Positions 7,644-16,977 of a stretch of 51,713 nucleotides of DNA are shown piece by piece. Positions within the stretch are counted from its first letter, which is position 1; every line of letters begins with the position of its first letter. Source of the stretch: CAWGCE01 sp964480915 (GTDB lineage: Bacteria; Planctomycetota; Planctomycetia; Pirellulales; Pirellulaceae); the NCBI GenBank assembly GCA_964480915.1, contig CAYZRS010000036.1:1-51713 (forward strand), in the 5' to 3' direction. Below the pieces are notes generated by a model. That model was not told the DNA's origin, ran no database searches, and saw nothing but the letters and a program-made list of their open reading frames with translations. Position numbers and translations under genes: made by a program.

Positions 7644-8414
7644 ATGCCAGCCAGTTCGATTCGAATCACCGTTTGGAATGAATTCATTCACGAACGTGAA
7701 CGTGAAGATGTGAAAGCGGTCTACCCAGATGGAATCCACATCGCCGTGGCGGCCGCATTGTCGGCACAGCTGGGGGATCGAATCGACGTGCGCACTGCCA
7801 CGCTGGACAGTCCCGAACATGGGCTGGATGAACAGACGCTCAACGAAACCGACGTGCTGTATTGGTGGGGACACATGGCACACGATCAAGTCGCAGATGC
7901 CGTGGTCGAGCGAGTGCAGCAACGGGTGCTGGCCGGTATGGGCTTGGTCGTACTGCACTCAGGTCACGCGTCCAAAATTTTCCAGCGGTTGATGGGCACC
8001 GGTTGCATGCTGCGATGGCGAGAGGCGGCCGAGTTGGAACGCGTTTGGGTGACGAGCCCGGCTCATCCGATCGCGGCTGGCTTAGACGACGAATTTTTTG
8101 AGCTGCCGCAAGCAGAGATGTATGGCGAATACTTCGACATCCCGCAGCCGGATGAGTTGGTATTCATCAGTTGGTTTGAAGGGGGCGAGGTGTTTCGCAG
8201 CGGTTGCACTTTCACTCGCGGGGCAGGGCGGATCTTCTACTTTCGGCCGGGTCATGAAACGTACCCGATTTACTATGACGCGAATATCCAACGGATTCTG
8301 GCGAACGCAGCGCTGTGGGCTGCTAAGCCATCGGACGCGGCCGTCTATCGTGGCGAGGCACGACAGATTGAGCAGAGCCTGAGTCCCATTCAGGGGAAGG
8401 GCCGCGAGGCGTGA
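7644..8414 (+). CDS. ThuA-like protein (trehalose utilisation family)
   Basis: This is a 256-residue protein of the ThuA family, a class-I glutamine-amidotransferase-like fold common in planctomycetes. Typical features are the opening IRITVWNEF, LYWWGHMAHDQV near residue 75, GLVVLHSGHASKIF near residue 105 and GRIFYFRPGHETYPIYYD near the end. The family is linked to sugar metabolism, but its reaction is not firmly established. ATG 7644 has GAGGAA eight bases upstream; the much longer open frame upstream overlaps tdk in antisense and is not coding. It is convergent with the protease gene. Confidence 0.88.
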   Translation: MPASSIRITVWNEFIHEREREDVKAVYPDGIHIAVAAALSAQLGDRIDVRTATLDSPEHGLDEQTLNETDVLYWWGHMAHDQVADAVVERVQQRVLAGMGLVVLHSGHASKIFQRLMGTGCMLRWREAAELERVWVTSPAHPIAAGLDDEFFELPQAEMYGEYFDIPQPDELVFISWFEGGEVFRSGCTFTRGAGRIFYFRPGHETYPIYYDANIQRILANAALWAAKPSDAAVYRGEARQIEQSLSPIQGKGREA

Positions 8415-8474
8415 GTCGGCTGCTCATCGCCGACGGAAGGACAGTGCTTTTCGCAATGACGACTTGCGTTCTGT

Positions 8475-9803
8475 CTACGCGGCCGCCTTCGTGACCGGCT
8501 CGGCCGGTTGCTGCCATTGCTTTTCCAAATAGTCGATCGCTTTTTCCAGCTGAATGTCAACGAACGGAGGGGTCTCCGTTTCGGGTTTCTCTTCCGCCTC
8601 GGCAGCTTCAATCGGGGCGGAAAAACGGGCCCTTTGTGAAGCCAGGAATTGCTGTAGTTGTTCCTCTTCGAAAGACACTTCCAGTCCTTCGTCGGGTGAA
8701 ACGCCCCATTCGTCTTCTTCGGTCGCTTTTCTAGAACGATGAATATTCTTACCACTGGGACGCCAGTACGTGGCCGTGGTCAGCCGCATGGCGCTGCGAC
8801 CTCCTTCGAGTTCAATCACATTCTGCACCGTCCCTTTGCCCCAACTGCGTTCGCCGACAACTTTGGCCAACCCATGATCTTGCAGACAGGCAGCGAAAAT
8901 CTCGGCAGCGCTGGCCGAATAGTGATCGACCAAAACGGCAATTGGGACCTTCGTTTCAATCAGATCGTCATGATCGTCGGCCACGAACTCGGCTCGCAGG
9001 CGGCCATCGCGCCCCTTGATGGTTACGATGGGTCCGTCCGAGACGAACAGGTCGCACACTTCGACGGCGGCGCTGAGCAGGCCTCCCGCATTGCGCCGCA
9101 GATCAAAGATCAGGCCTTCGACTTCGGGCAATAGCTCGTCGAGCGCTTTCTTGATTTCGGCACCCGTCTCTTCACCAAACGAGTCGACCCATAGGTAGCC
9201 GATTTCGGGACGGTCGGCCAAACGAAAATCCCAGCTACCATCGCTCCTGCGGCTGTAGCCCATGACCGAATCGACCGGAATGATGGCGCGCTCGATCGAC
9301 AGGTCTTTGGTGTCGGTGGCTCCTACCGAGAGCACCGTCAACACAACGCTGCTGCCGGGCTCGCCTCGAATTCTAGAAATGGCTGCATCGCGATCCAAGT
9401 CGGCAGTATCTTCGCCGTCGATGGCCCAAATGACATCACCGGCGCGGATTCCAGCTTTGTAGGCAGGCGAATCATGTTGTGGACTGAGGATTAACGGCCG
9501 CCCCGAATCCTGGTCCATATCGACAACCATGCCGACGCCGCCAAACTGCTGCTCCATCGATTCGAGCAATCGCTTGTAATCTTCTTCGGCAACGTAGCCA
9601 GAATAGGGATCCAACTGCCGAATCATGCCCCGCATCGAGCCTTCAAACAGTTCCCGATGATCGACCGATTCGACAAAGTGATCGTCGACTCGTCCCATCG
9701 CTTCGGCAATGGTGGCCGCATATCGATTCCGCGACGCGCGACGGTAACATGCCAAGCTGAGAATAATCGCCAGGACAATGACCGTGAGGTTACGAGGTGG
9801 CAT
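8475..9803 (-). CDS. S41 family C-terminal processing peptidase with PDZ domain
   Basis: This is a 442-residue membrane-anchored periplasmic serine protease of the CtpA/Tsp type. One N-terminal helix (residues 6-19) acts as anchor. A PDZ domain (about 85-165; GIRAGDVIWAIDG) recognises C-terminal tails. The S41 domain has Ser298 (HYSASAAEI) and Lys323 (SWGKGTVQ), spaced 25 residues apart as in E. coli Tsp. The acidic Glu-rich C terminus is probably a linker or regulatory tail. The start at 9803 is the Met just before the anchor; Shine-Dalgarno evidence is weak and a start at 9860 (MKERPW) is possible. It is divergent from the HEAT lipoprotein. Confidence 0.88.
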   Translation of the reverse strand: MPPRNLTVIVLAIILSLACYRRASRNRYAATIAEAMGRVDDHFVESVDHRELFEGSMRGMIRQLDPYSGYVAEEDYKRLLESMEQQFGGVGMVVDMDQDSGRPLILSPQHDSPAYKAGIRAGDVIWAIDGEDTADLDRDAAISRIRGEPGSSVVLTVLSVGATDTKDLSIERAIIPVDSVMGYSRRSDGSWDFRLADRPEIGYLWVDSFGEETGAEIKKALDELLPEVEGLIFDLRRNAGGLLSAAVEVCDLFVSDGPIVTIKGRDGRLRAEFVADDHDDLIETKVPIAVLVDHYSASAAEIFAACLQDHGLAKVVGERSWGKGTVQNVIELEGGRSAMRLTTATYWRPSGKNIHRSRKATEEDEWGVSPDEGLEVSFEEEQLQQFLASQRARFSAPIEAAEAEEKPETETPPFVDIQLEKAIDYLEKQWQQPAEPVTKAAA

Positions 9804-9983
9804 ATGGAGCGCCGTTTGTAAAATTGTGGAGTGCAACGCCACCCATGGGCGTTCCTTCATGATCCATGAACGATCCGGCGAATTTTGCTGGAGAGGTTCC
9901 GTGGATACTACTATACGGGGTATCATCTGGGCTGCGTAGTTTAGCGCGAAATGGGCGTTTTCTCCCAATTTCGTGAGGGTCGC

Positions 9984-10027
9984 CGATGGCCGGGCAAAAT
10001 GGCCACACGATGGCCAACGATGGCCAA
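9984..10027. repeat. Four phased ATGGCC repeats in a divergent promoter region
   Basis: ATGGCC occurs at 9986, 9999, 10010 and 10020. The last two lie in an exact tandem CGATGGCCAA (10008-10027). The spacing of 13, 11 and 10 bases is close to a helical turn. The cluster lies between the protease gene (start 9803, minus) and the HEAT lipoprotein (start 10060, plus) and may be an operator; the binding protein is unknown. Confidence 0.4.
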
Positions 10028-10059
10028 CTGAATTTTGTTGACGTGAGGGCAATTCGAAA

Positions 10060-10656
10060 ATGTTGGACGCCGCGAATCGAAAGTCGTGTCATACGATCGG
10101 GTCGATCGCGATCTGTTGGCTGGGATTGTCGTTCCTCGCCGGCTGTGACGGACTGATCGTGACTCAGAAAGACTACGACGTCGAAGCGATTGCGAAAACC
10201 TGGCCACCTTATCATCCGCCCCACATGGCCGCCAATATTCAACAACCCGATTCGAATGCAATCCGCCGCCTGCCGCCGCCCGATCCTCGCCGACAATCGG
10301 TGATTGATGGTCTTGAAAACTCGATGCGACTCATCCGACCGCATACCGAATGGAATTTTCCGGAAACGGCCATGGATTCCTTGGGTCGCATCGGTGCAGC
10401 AGCAGTCCCCGAACTGGTGAGGACGCTCGAACATGATGACCCCGTTCATCGTCAACGAGCGGCCGAAGTGCTGGCCCGGATTGGGCCGGAAGCGAGCCAA
10501 GCGGTACCGGCATTGATTCAGCGTCTGGACGACACGCAGCAACCGGTCCGATTAGCGGCCGCGCGTGCCTTGGGGCAGATCGGCCCGGATGCCGAAGCGG
10601 CAGTCGAACCACTGATCCGAGCACTTCAATCAGAAACCGGCAACGAGCGTCCTTAA
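10060..10656 (+). CDS. HEAT-repeat lipoprotein
   Basis: This encodes 198 residues. The N terminus is a lipoprotein signal (hydrophobic IAICWLGLSFLAGC with the lipobox LAGC at about residues 27-30), so the mature protein should be tethered to a membrane. Residues about 100-195 form two to three HEAT/PBS-like helical repeats (AAAVPELVRTLEHDDP, then EASQAVPALIQRLDDTQQPV, then EAAVEPLIRAL), a protein-binding scaffold. No enzymatic motif is seen. It is divergent from the protease, with the phased ATGGCC cluster between them. Confidence 0.8.
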   Translation: MLDAANRKSCHTIGSIAICWLGLSFLAGCDGLIVTQKDYDVEAIAKTWPPYHPPHMAANIQQPDSNAIRRLPPPDPRRQSVIDGLENSMRLIRPHTEWNFPETAMDSLGRIGAAAVPELVRTLEHDDPVHRQRAAEVLARIGPEASQAVPALIQRLDDTQQPVRLAAARALGQIGPDAEAAVEPLIRALQSETGNERP

Positions 10657-10779
10657 CGCACCCTAACGGGGCAGGCCTCGGGAGCCGATTCCACTTGTTG
10701 GTTGTCATGCCGTCGTCGCGGATCCAGCCGACTTTTGTAACGACGCCGTTCTGCAGACACGCATCGAACTCGACCGAAA

Positions 10780-11190
10780 CTAGCGACGTCCTTCGATGTA
10801 GCCCACGCTCGATTGAAAATAGCGGGTGCGCCGTTTCTCCACTTCGCCGGCCGATTCGGCTTGCTGTTTCTGCATGTCGGCCAAGTTGGCCTCACAAAGT
10901 CGACAGCCGATTTCAGAGATATGAAAGTAGATGTAGTTCGACGTTTCGGCATCGAGCACGTCGAGCAGGTAACTGCCCAGCTGCTCCCTGGGTGGGCAAC
11001 TGAGCCGATGGGCGCGCCAGATCTCGCCCAGTGAATGCGAACCGGCATCGCGGCGGCGGTTGATTTCGATGAGCCGTGCGAGCAAACCTTCGTCATCGCG
11101 CAGCGCCTGCTCGACCAATCCCATTTCATCGACCGGCAGCGCCTCGTCGAGATAACCTTCAAGATCAGAATCGGAAAAAGATGCGCTCAT
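10780..11190 (-). CDS. Zinc-finger anti-sigma-like protein
   Basis: This is a 136-residue soluble protein lying 26 bases downstream of the sigma factor gene. The signature HISEIGCRLC (about residues 90-99) resembles the His/Cys zinc motif of ZAS anti-sigma factors, and an upstream CPPREQL adds another Cys. The N-terminal acidic helical part (DLEGYLDEALP) resembles anti-sigma start regions. Unlike classical ZAS proteins it has no membrane helix, so it would act in the cytoplasm. Pairing with the adjacent sigma factor is inferred from position. Confidence 0.65.
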   Translation of the reverse strand: MSASFSDSDLEGYLDEALPVDEMGLVEQALRDDEGLLARLIEINRRRDAGSHSLGEIWRAHRLSCPPREQLGSYLLDVLDAETSNYIYFHISEIGCRLCEANLADMQKQQAESAGEVEKRRTRYFQSSVGYIEGRR

Positions 11191-11216
11191 ACGTCGGCTC
11201 GGTCGCTTGATTCAGT

Positions 11217-11858
11217 TTACGAATACATCTCGGGGAAAATATCTGCGTTCAACCCTAGCTTGCGAACACCTTTGCGAACTTGGATCAGGAAATCAGATTT
11301 GTAGTTGGCAACTTGTTGTTCGGTCAGTTGTAAGCGTTCGGCAACGTCCTTATTCGACCTGCCACGCACAAACAGCAACTCCAAACACATCAACTTGGGC
11401 CATTCTTTCTTGGCTCGCCAACGATCGATCAGAGGTGCGATGGCGGCGGCGATCGATTCACCTTCGATTTCACGCCGTTCACCGCTTCGCACGATCGTAC
11501 TGGCACCACGGATTCCGCCGGGGATCGCCATTTCGCCTTCGTCGCTCTTTTGCGTCACCGAAAAGGGGATCGCCGGCCGGCGACCTTCGCGGCGCAGATG
11601 GTCGGTCATCTTGTGAGCGCAGATCGAGAACAGATAACTTTCGACTCGGCGCGTACCGTCAAAATTCGGCAGGCTGGTCAGGAAACCGATAAATGTTTCC
11701 TGGACGATATCTTCCGCGACACCACGCCGTCCCAGCCGGCTTTCGGTAAAAGCCAGCAGGCGACCTTCGTAGCGAGCAATTAACTGCCCCCACGCGTCGG
11801 CGTCACCCTTTCGAATACGTTCAATGAGCAGCTGGTCGGCCGATTTTTCTACATTCAT
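11217..11858 (-). CDS. ECF-type RNA polymerase sigma factor
   Basis: This is a 213-residue sigma-70 family protein. Region 2 covers about residues 8-85, with VAEDIVQETFIGFLTSL (DIVQE box) and YLFSICAHKMTDHLRR. Region 4 at the C terminus has the HTH segment NKDVAERLQLTEQQVANYK. A longer linker between the regions (PFSVTQKSDEGEMAIPGG) is typical of divergent planctomycete sigma factors. ATG 11858 is chosen over a TTG at 11888 that would overlap the preceding gene. It follows the membrane coiled-coil gene by 26 bases and precedes the zinc anti-sigma-like gene, suggesting one transcript. Confidence 0.85.
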   Translation of the reverse strand: MNVEKSADQLLIERIRKGDADAWGQLIARYEGRLLAFTESRLGRRGVAEDIVQETFIGFLTSLPNFDGTRRVESYLFSICAHKMTDHLRREGRRPAIPFSVTQKSDEGEMAIPGGIRGASTIVRSGERREIEGESIAAAIAPLIDRWRAKKEWPKLMCLELLFVRGRSNKDVAERLQLTEQQVANYKSDFLIQVRKGVRKLGLNADIFPEMYS

Positions 11859-11884
11859 GTTCTGCGGCCGTACGGGCTTCGGGA

Positions 11885-13735
11885 TCAACGAATCAGCGAG
11901 GGAATCAGTGACATCGCAACGGATGCCAGTATAACGGCCAGCGTACCAAGCGTCGTGGCACCCAACTTCAAGCGGCCTCGCTTTTGGCCAGCCGATCGTT
12001 CGTCCAGTTTGAGATAGCCGAAGATGGACCCCAAGACGCCCAATATCCCAAACGAACCGACTCCGGTCTGAGCCATCCTGGACGCCGTCACCTTTTGCTG
12101 ACGATGCTTGGTCACGAGGTCATCGCGAAACTTTCCGTCGACTTCGAGCAGCGTGTAGATCACGGGCCAGTCTTTCGTATCTTCCATACCCGATTCGTGT
12201 CGGCCATAGTACTCATCCACGACGAACTCCCGCAGCCGACGTTTCGAAATGTTGACACGACCATCGACGACACCTGTCGCGTATTCCGTAACCGCCAGAG
12301 CAATTTGCTTATCACGTTCGGCAAGGCATTCTTTTTGCGATTCGCAAGGACCAGTGATCGCCACGATACGGTGAGCATCTCCTTCGGGCTGATTGAGGTC
12401 AAACACCCAGGCTGGCTTCTCTTTGTCTTGATCTTTGGACCATTGAGCCAAGAGGCGATCCTTTTTCTTGGATCTCGATTCGAACGTGAACGAGACAGAT
12501 TGGTCAGCGCTCTGCTTCTGAGCCACCTGGCCACTTTCGACAAAGATTGCTTCGTGCAAGGCGCCGGCAATTTCATCCCAATCCTGGCTCTGACCGTCGC
12601 CACTCCAGTCCTCGGCATCTGCCTCCGCTTTGACTTGGTGGTCCGCCGTCAATTCACAGTCATCACTTTCGTCACATTCCGTTTGCAATCCACTTTCATC
12701 GATGGTCACGACGACATCGCCGTTTTTCGTGACGACACAGCCTTCGGTGTTTAACTTGGCAGTCATCGGCTGGTCGTTGTGAACGATCTTGATTTCAATT
12801 CCATCTTCGGCATCAAACTTGACATCTTCAATGTCCACCTCATGGCTTCCTTGAATTGTGCCACGAATGACATTGCGGATGGTCTGGCGGAGCCGATCTT
12901 GTGTCGCTTTTTTGGACTGCATCACTTGGTCTTCGGCTTGAACGAGCTTCAATTGGTTTTTGAGATGCTCCTCTTTCAAGGCGCGTTCCTGCTCCTGAAT
13001 TTGTGCCGTCTTCTCTTGCAGTTCTAATCTGGCGATCTCATCCGCGCGGCGTTGAGCGGCGCGGGCAGCACGCTGAACTTCTCGTTCGGCCTCACGAGCC
13101 GCTCTTTCCGTTTCGGCCACCATCGATTGCCAACGAGTGGTACCCAGCTGATCGTCCAAGTAAGCGACGCGACTGGGCGTGTCGTCATACATCGGCTCGT
13201 CTTGAGCCAAGAAATCAATGAGGAAGAAGGTACCCACTGCCGTTCCGGCCGCCAACATCAACGTCCACAACCATGAGGGACTGGAGCTTCGGTCGGTGGC
13301 ACGCGCTTCGGCCAAGCGAGCCGCCACCAATCGTTCGACGCGTGCGTCAACATCGGCTTCGTCAAAGCCAATCTCCTCTTCTTCATCCGTTCGCTTGGTA
13401 AACACGTAGATTGCGGCGAGGCAGGTGCAGAACACAGCCGGGATGTAGAATCCTTCATCGATCGAGAGTTCCTCGACGAGCGACATGACCAACAACAGCA
13501 GAACGGGCCCGGCAAAAAACCAGCCCCAACCGCCACGTTGGATGCTTCGACGACCTTGTCGCTTGCGAATAAGATGAATGATCAACAAGGAAAAAATTGA
13601 CATCACGAGCGTCGGTATCACAATCGATTCGTCAATATCCATAGCGTCCATGGCGAACGAACCAAACAGGATGACGCCAAAAGGCATGGCGAGAATCCAG
13701 TAAGGAAACGACTTGGATTGGTGGGGATGGCTCAT
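11885..13735 (-). CDS. Large membrane coiled-coil protein of unknown function
   Basis: This encodes 616 residues. By eye it has four N-terminal membrane helices (about 11-29, 38-56, 72-88 and 97-112), an acidic loop (DEEEEIGFDEADVD), a fifth helix (154-176) and a long charged coiled coil (about 205-285, AREAEREVQRAARAAQRR). A soluble region with possible beta structure follows (VDIEDVKFDAEDGIEIKI), and two more helices lie at the C terminus (TLGTLAVILASVAMSLIP). No catalytic motif is evident. It lies between the receptor kinase and the sigma factor, so it may transmit or receive the signal of that locus. I recognise no family. Confidence 0.75.
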   Translation of the reverse strand: MSHPHQSKSFPYWILAMPFGVILFGSFAMDAMDIDESIVIPTLVMSIFSLLIIHLIRKRQGRRSIQRGGWGWFFAGPVLLLLVMSLVEELSIDEGFYIPAVFCTCLAAIYVFTKRTDEEEEIGFDEADVDARVERLVAARLAEARATDRSSSPSWLWTLMLAAGTAVGTFFLIDFLAQDEPMYDDTPSRVAYLDDQLGTTRWQSMVAETERAAREAEREVQRAARAAQRRADEIARLELQEKTAQIQEQERALKEEHLKNQLKLVQAEDQVMQSKKATQDRLRQTIRNVIRGTIQGSHEVDIEDVKFDAEDGIEIKIVHNDQPMTAKLNTEGCVVTKNGDVVVTIDESGLQTECDESDDCELTADHQVKAEADAEDWSGDGQSQDWDEIAGALHEAIFVESGQVAQKQSADQSVSFTFESRSKKKDRLLAQWSKDQDKEKPAWVFDLNQPEGDAHRIVAITGPCESQKECLAERDKQIALAVTEYATGVVDGRVNISKRRLREFVVDEYYGRHESGMEDTKDWPVIYTLLEVDGKFRDDLVTKHRQQKVTASRMAQTGVGSFGILGVLGSIFGYLKLDERSAGQKRGRLKLGATTLGTLAVILASVAMSLIPSLIR

Positions 13736-13815
13736 GATTTACTTTCCGTCCGCGATCCTAAATTGACTCAGTTTCCAAGTAACTCGTTCCTCTCGCTTGC
13801 TCGGTTGGCACCGGC

Positions 13816-15831
13816 CTACGAAACGCGCACTCCGGCACTCGTTTCCGCAGTGCGGGCCATTGCCAGCAAGCGTGCTTGTTCACGTTCCTCGCCATTGATC
13901 CAGGGGGCAGCAAACTGAACGGCAATGCAGGTCGTCATCGCCACCATGAATCCTTGCGGCAGCGGACAGAACGCCTGGACAATGATGCCACCGAACAGAG
14001 CGATCGCCGTACCGAAAATGCTGAAACGGGAGCGACGGGTCGGATCGGTGATCCCCCACCATCGCAGGACCGAGAACAGAGCGGCGAAGTAGACCATGTG
14101 GCCAAAGATCGTTGGCAGACCGTTAGGACTGTGTAGTGCTGACGGCATATCCTCTGCATCAATCGCTTGAATATCGTCGAGCAGCGAAATCGGTTGGAAC
14201 TGCAACCACTCCAAGAGTGTGTACGAGACGGCTCCGATACCGACGCCCATGGCCAGCATCCAGAAGCGACGCAGTGCCGCATCGCCCGAAGTAGACTCCC
14301 AGTTTTTGCTCAACGTCAGGACGCCCCAGGCACCTAGCGTGCTGGTCAGCGCGAGCCACAGGTAATTCGGCGCCCATGCATAGAAGCCAACTTGCCCCTC
14401 GGCGCTGACGAGCACCCCTCCAAGAATCGAAACGACGCCCGCTACCAGCGCGGCCATCAACATCGAACCGAGCACCTCGGTCGTTTGCTGTCGGCCTGAT
14501 TTTTCGCCCAAGGTGCGGCGTAGTTGTTCGATTTTGAGTCGCTCGATCATCTTGCGCGACATCCGTTTTGGCTTGCGGACGGCAACCTGCACTTTGACTT
14601 TGCGCTGTTGCTTCGCTTCGCGCCGTGCACTACGGGCTGTTTTCTTGTTGATCAGGATGGCCCGCACAACGAGGTAGATGCAGTAACTGAACGCCAAGAT
14701 TCCCAAGTAAGGAATGATGTAGCGTCCATTCAAGATCAACATCAAGACGGCACCGGCCATCAACGCCAGTCGGAGGTTGCTCCCCATACCCGAGGATTGC
14801 AGCCCTTCAGCCATATCTAGGTAGGCCGCTTTAACCGCTTTGGCGATCGGCTCTTCATTCAGTGGAGAAGCCTTCGGAGCCTCGACAGGATTCGCCGCTT
14901 GAACACCAGCCAACATGGCAGCCGGAGCCACTTTGTCCAGGTAGGAATCGTTCGCGACTTCGCCGTCGCGACACTGACGCAAGACGGCTCGCATCTCATC
15001 TACATCGCGGAGACGTTTTTCAGGATCTTTGGCCAGGGCTCTGGCGACAACGGTCCGATATGGCTGGGGGACTCGCTCGAGATCGGGCTGAGCCGTCAGG
15101 TGCTTCATGATGATCTCTTGGCTACTCTCTCCGTCAAACGGAACGCGGCCCGTAATCATCTCGTAGAGCATGATGCCTAAGGCGTAGACATCGATCTCTT
15201 TGCCGTAGCGCCCCTGCCCAATTTCTGGTGCCATGTAATGGAGCGTGCCGACGCTTTGAGTCTGTCCACTGCGGCGGCTGCAGCTGATGAATTTACACAG
15301 CCCGTAATCGCCCACCTTCACGGTGTTGTCGTCGATGAAAATATTGCCCGGCTTTAGGTCACGATGGACGACGCCGCTTTTATGGAGGTGAGCCACGCCG
15401 GCCGTGACGCCGTTGAACCAATCATCGACGGCCGCCAATGGCATACCCTGCGGATTGCGTTCAATGACTTCCTGCAGCGTGTCGCCAGAGACATACTCCA
15501 TGACGACCCAGCCTTGTTCTTGATCGTCGACTTTGATGTCGTAGAGATCGAGCAGGTTGGGGTGTTTCAAATTGAGGCACTGCCGGACACCGCGAAGCTC
15601 GATATCCATATTGCGCTGAATTCGTTTCAACGCGACCTCTTTACCGCCGTCGGTATGACCGAAGTAGACTTCGCCAAATCCGCCGACGCCGACACCACGT
15701 TTGATGGTATATCCGTCAAGCGGTCGGGAACCGCTGGGCAGCGAAAAGACAGGCTTCCGCGTGCGAGTTTGCCCATCGCCTTCGCCGCCTGGTGTTCGAT
15801 CTACGGATGGTCCGTTGTTTGGCCCCAACAT
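13816..15831 (-). CDS. Receptor-type Ser/Thr protein kinase with multi-helix membrane domain
   Basis: This is a 671-residue Hanks-type kinase. The kinase domain spans about residues 41-286: glycine loop GVGVGGFGEV (46-55), ATP Lys69 (VALK), catalytic HRDLKPGN (156-163), DYG in place of DFG (175-177) and APE (201-203). The second half has about eight membrane helices (residues about 370-670) with a basic stretch (KVKVQVAVRKPKRMSRKM) after the first pair, so the kinase domain is cytoplasmic. There is no PASTA or other extracellular sensor domain. The start at 15831 (MLGPNN) is inferred; the frame stays open to 15996. Confidence 0.92.
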   Translation of the reverse strand: MLGPNNGPSVDRTPGGEGDGQTRTRKPVFSLPSGSRPLDGYTIKRGVGVGGFGEVYFGHTDGGKEVALKRIQRNMDIELRGVRQCLNLKHPNLLDLYDIKVDDQEQGWVVMEYVSGDTLQEVIERNPQGMPLAAVDDWFNGVTAGVAHLHKSGVVHRDLKPGNIFIDDNTVKVGDYGLCKFISCSRRSGQTQSVGTLHYMAPEIGQGRYGKEIDVYALGIMLYEMITGRVPFDGESSQEIIMKHLTAQPDLERVPQPYRTVVARALAKDPEKRLRDVDEMRAVLRQCRDGEVANDSYLDKVAPAAMLAGVQAANPVEAPKASPLNEEPIAKAVKAAYLDMAEGLQSSGMGSNLRLALMAGAVLMLILNGRYIIPYLGILAFSYCIYLVVRAILINKKTARSARREAKQQRKVKVQVAVRKPKRMSRKMIERLKIEQLRRTLGEKSGRQQTTEVLGSMLMAALVAGVVSILGGVLVSAEGQVGFYAWAPNYLWLALTSTLGAWGVLTLSKNWESTSGDAALRRFWMLAMGVGIGAVSYTLLEWLQFQPISLLDDIQAIDAEDMPSALHSPNGLPTIFGHMVYFAALFSVLRWWGITDPTRRSRFSIFGTAIALFGGIIVQAFCPLPQGFMVAMTTCIAVQFAAPWINGEEREQARLLAMARTAETSAGVRVS

Positions 15832-15997
15832 TTGACCCGGCTCTTTCTTGGTTTCAGTTCGTGAGAGCTTAACTTCGTTCCCGACGATCCCCTGGAGTAA
15901 TGGTAACCAAATACCTGCTTTCGGAGTTCGACCCTTGCCTTCCAATCGCCTCCATTTTTTGGCTGTACCACGCATCGGATGAGACCATCCTTTCATT

Positions 15998-16828
15998 TTA
16001 CAAGCGTTCTAGGGTGATCGCGAAATTCTTTCCGGAAAGTCGCGAACCCCAGTCGACCTGCCCTTTATCTCCAACGACGGCACCATCGACTTCGACCCGT
16101 TCTCCGGCTCGAAACCGCAATTTACCCTCTTCACCTCGCGAAAGGACCATACTGGTGTCCCAGTGGCTGCACGAAATGTGGTTGTTGCTGGCAGGACCCA
16201 ACAGGCAACTCTCCCCCATGAGGACGACGCCATCGACCGCTGGTTGCAGTCGTTGACCTGTCAGTAATTTCAAGCGGGCCGAGTTACTTAGTGGGTGAGG
16301 CTTCTCGAAACGAATGCGAACCGAGGTTCCCAAACAGATCTCGTCGCCGTCAATCAAGGTGGTCGATTTGACAATCGGTTGATTGCCAACCGTGACCAAA
16401 GCGTAAGGTTCGATCAGGTAATCTTCACCGACACGCCGAATTCGCGCGTGACGCCGCGAGACGTCGGCCTGAATTGCAATGTCGGCCTTTGCGTTAGGGA
16501 CCGCCTGGCCCAAGGTCACTTCATCTTTCAGAGATACGAGGAATCCGCCAACGGCATCGACCCACAGTACTCCTTGTGTCATGAATTGCGGTTCCATCTT
16601 CGCACCCTGATGATTCGATCTCGTTTGACTGCTGTCGCGGCGACCTCTCGTCGAGGAATTGCCCGGCATGCTGGCCACGCGTCCTGCCATGATCGATTCT
16701 CCGCGATGATCTGTCGAATGGTAGTTGGGGTAGTAGGCCGTTTCTCGGTCGTCCCATCGTTGGGCCGGCTGCCGAAACGGGAGCGACGTTACATTCGAGT
16801 CGTAAATAACAGGCAGCCAAGTTTGCAT
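15998..16828 (-). CDS. FHA-domain protein
   Basis: This is a 276-residue protein with a forkhead-associated domain at about residues 85-180. VTLGQA, then DVSRRHARIRRVGEDYLIEP, then LIDGDEICLGTSVRIRF match the FHA pattern (G-x-S-RxH-x-ITL-x-IG). FHA domains bind phosphothreonine, so it is a likely reader of the kinase encoded next to it. The second half repeats part of the pattern (GESCLLGPASNNHIS), possibly a degenerate second FHA. The low-complexity N terminus may be over-extended; MAGRVAS at about residue 47 is an alternative start. A strong terminator upstream means it has its own promoter. Confidence 0.8.
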   Translation of the reverse strand: MQTWLPVIYDSNVTSLPFRQPAQRWDDRETAYYPNYHSTDHRGESIMAGRVASMPGNSSTRGRRDSSQTRSNHQGAKMEPQFMTQGVLWVDAVGGFLVSLKDEVTLGQAVPNAKADIAIQADVSRRHARIRRVGEDYLIEPYALVTVGNQPIVKSTTLIDGDEICLGTSVRIRFEKPHPLSNSARLKLLTGQRLQPAVDGVVLMGESCLLGPASNNHISCSHWDTSMVLSRGEEGKLRFRAGERVEVDGAVVGDKGQVDWGSRLSGKNFAITLERL

Positions 16829-16888
16829 CTCAACATCCCGTAGGTTTAGGGCTCTTGTGAATCCGCTGCCGCATTTGATGGAAACCGG

Positions 16889-16923
16889 AAAAAACGCCGG
16901 GGCTTGTGGTTACAAGCCCCGGC
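16889..16923 (-). terminator. Strong Rho-independent terminator
   Basis: A perfect 12-base stem (16896-16907 with 16912-16923, GCCGGGGCTTGT and its complement) has a four-base loop and, on the minus strand, is followed by six T (16889-16894). It ends transcription of the coiled-coil gene and separates it from the FHA/kinase unit. Confidence 0.9.
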
Positions 16924-16977
16924 CACAGTGACAAATGCCAGGGGTGCATCGCACGCTTTGGGGAATGACCAAAGGAG

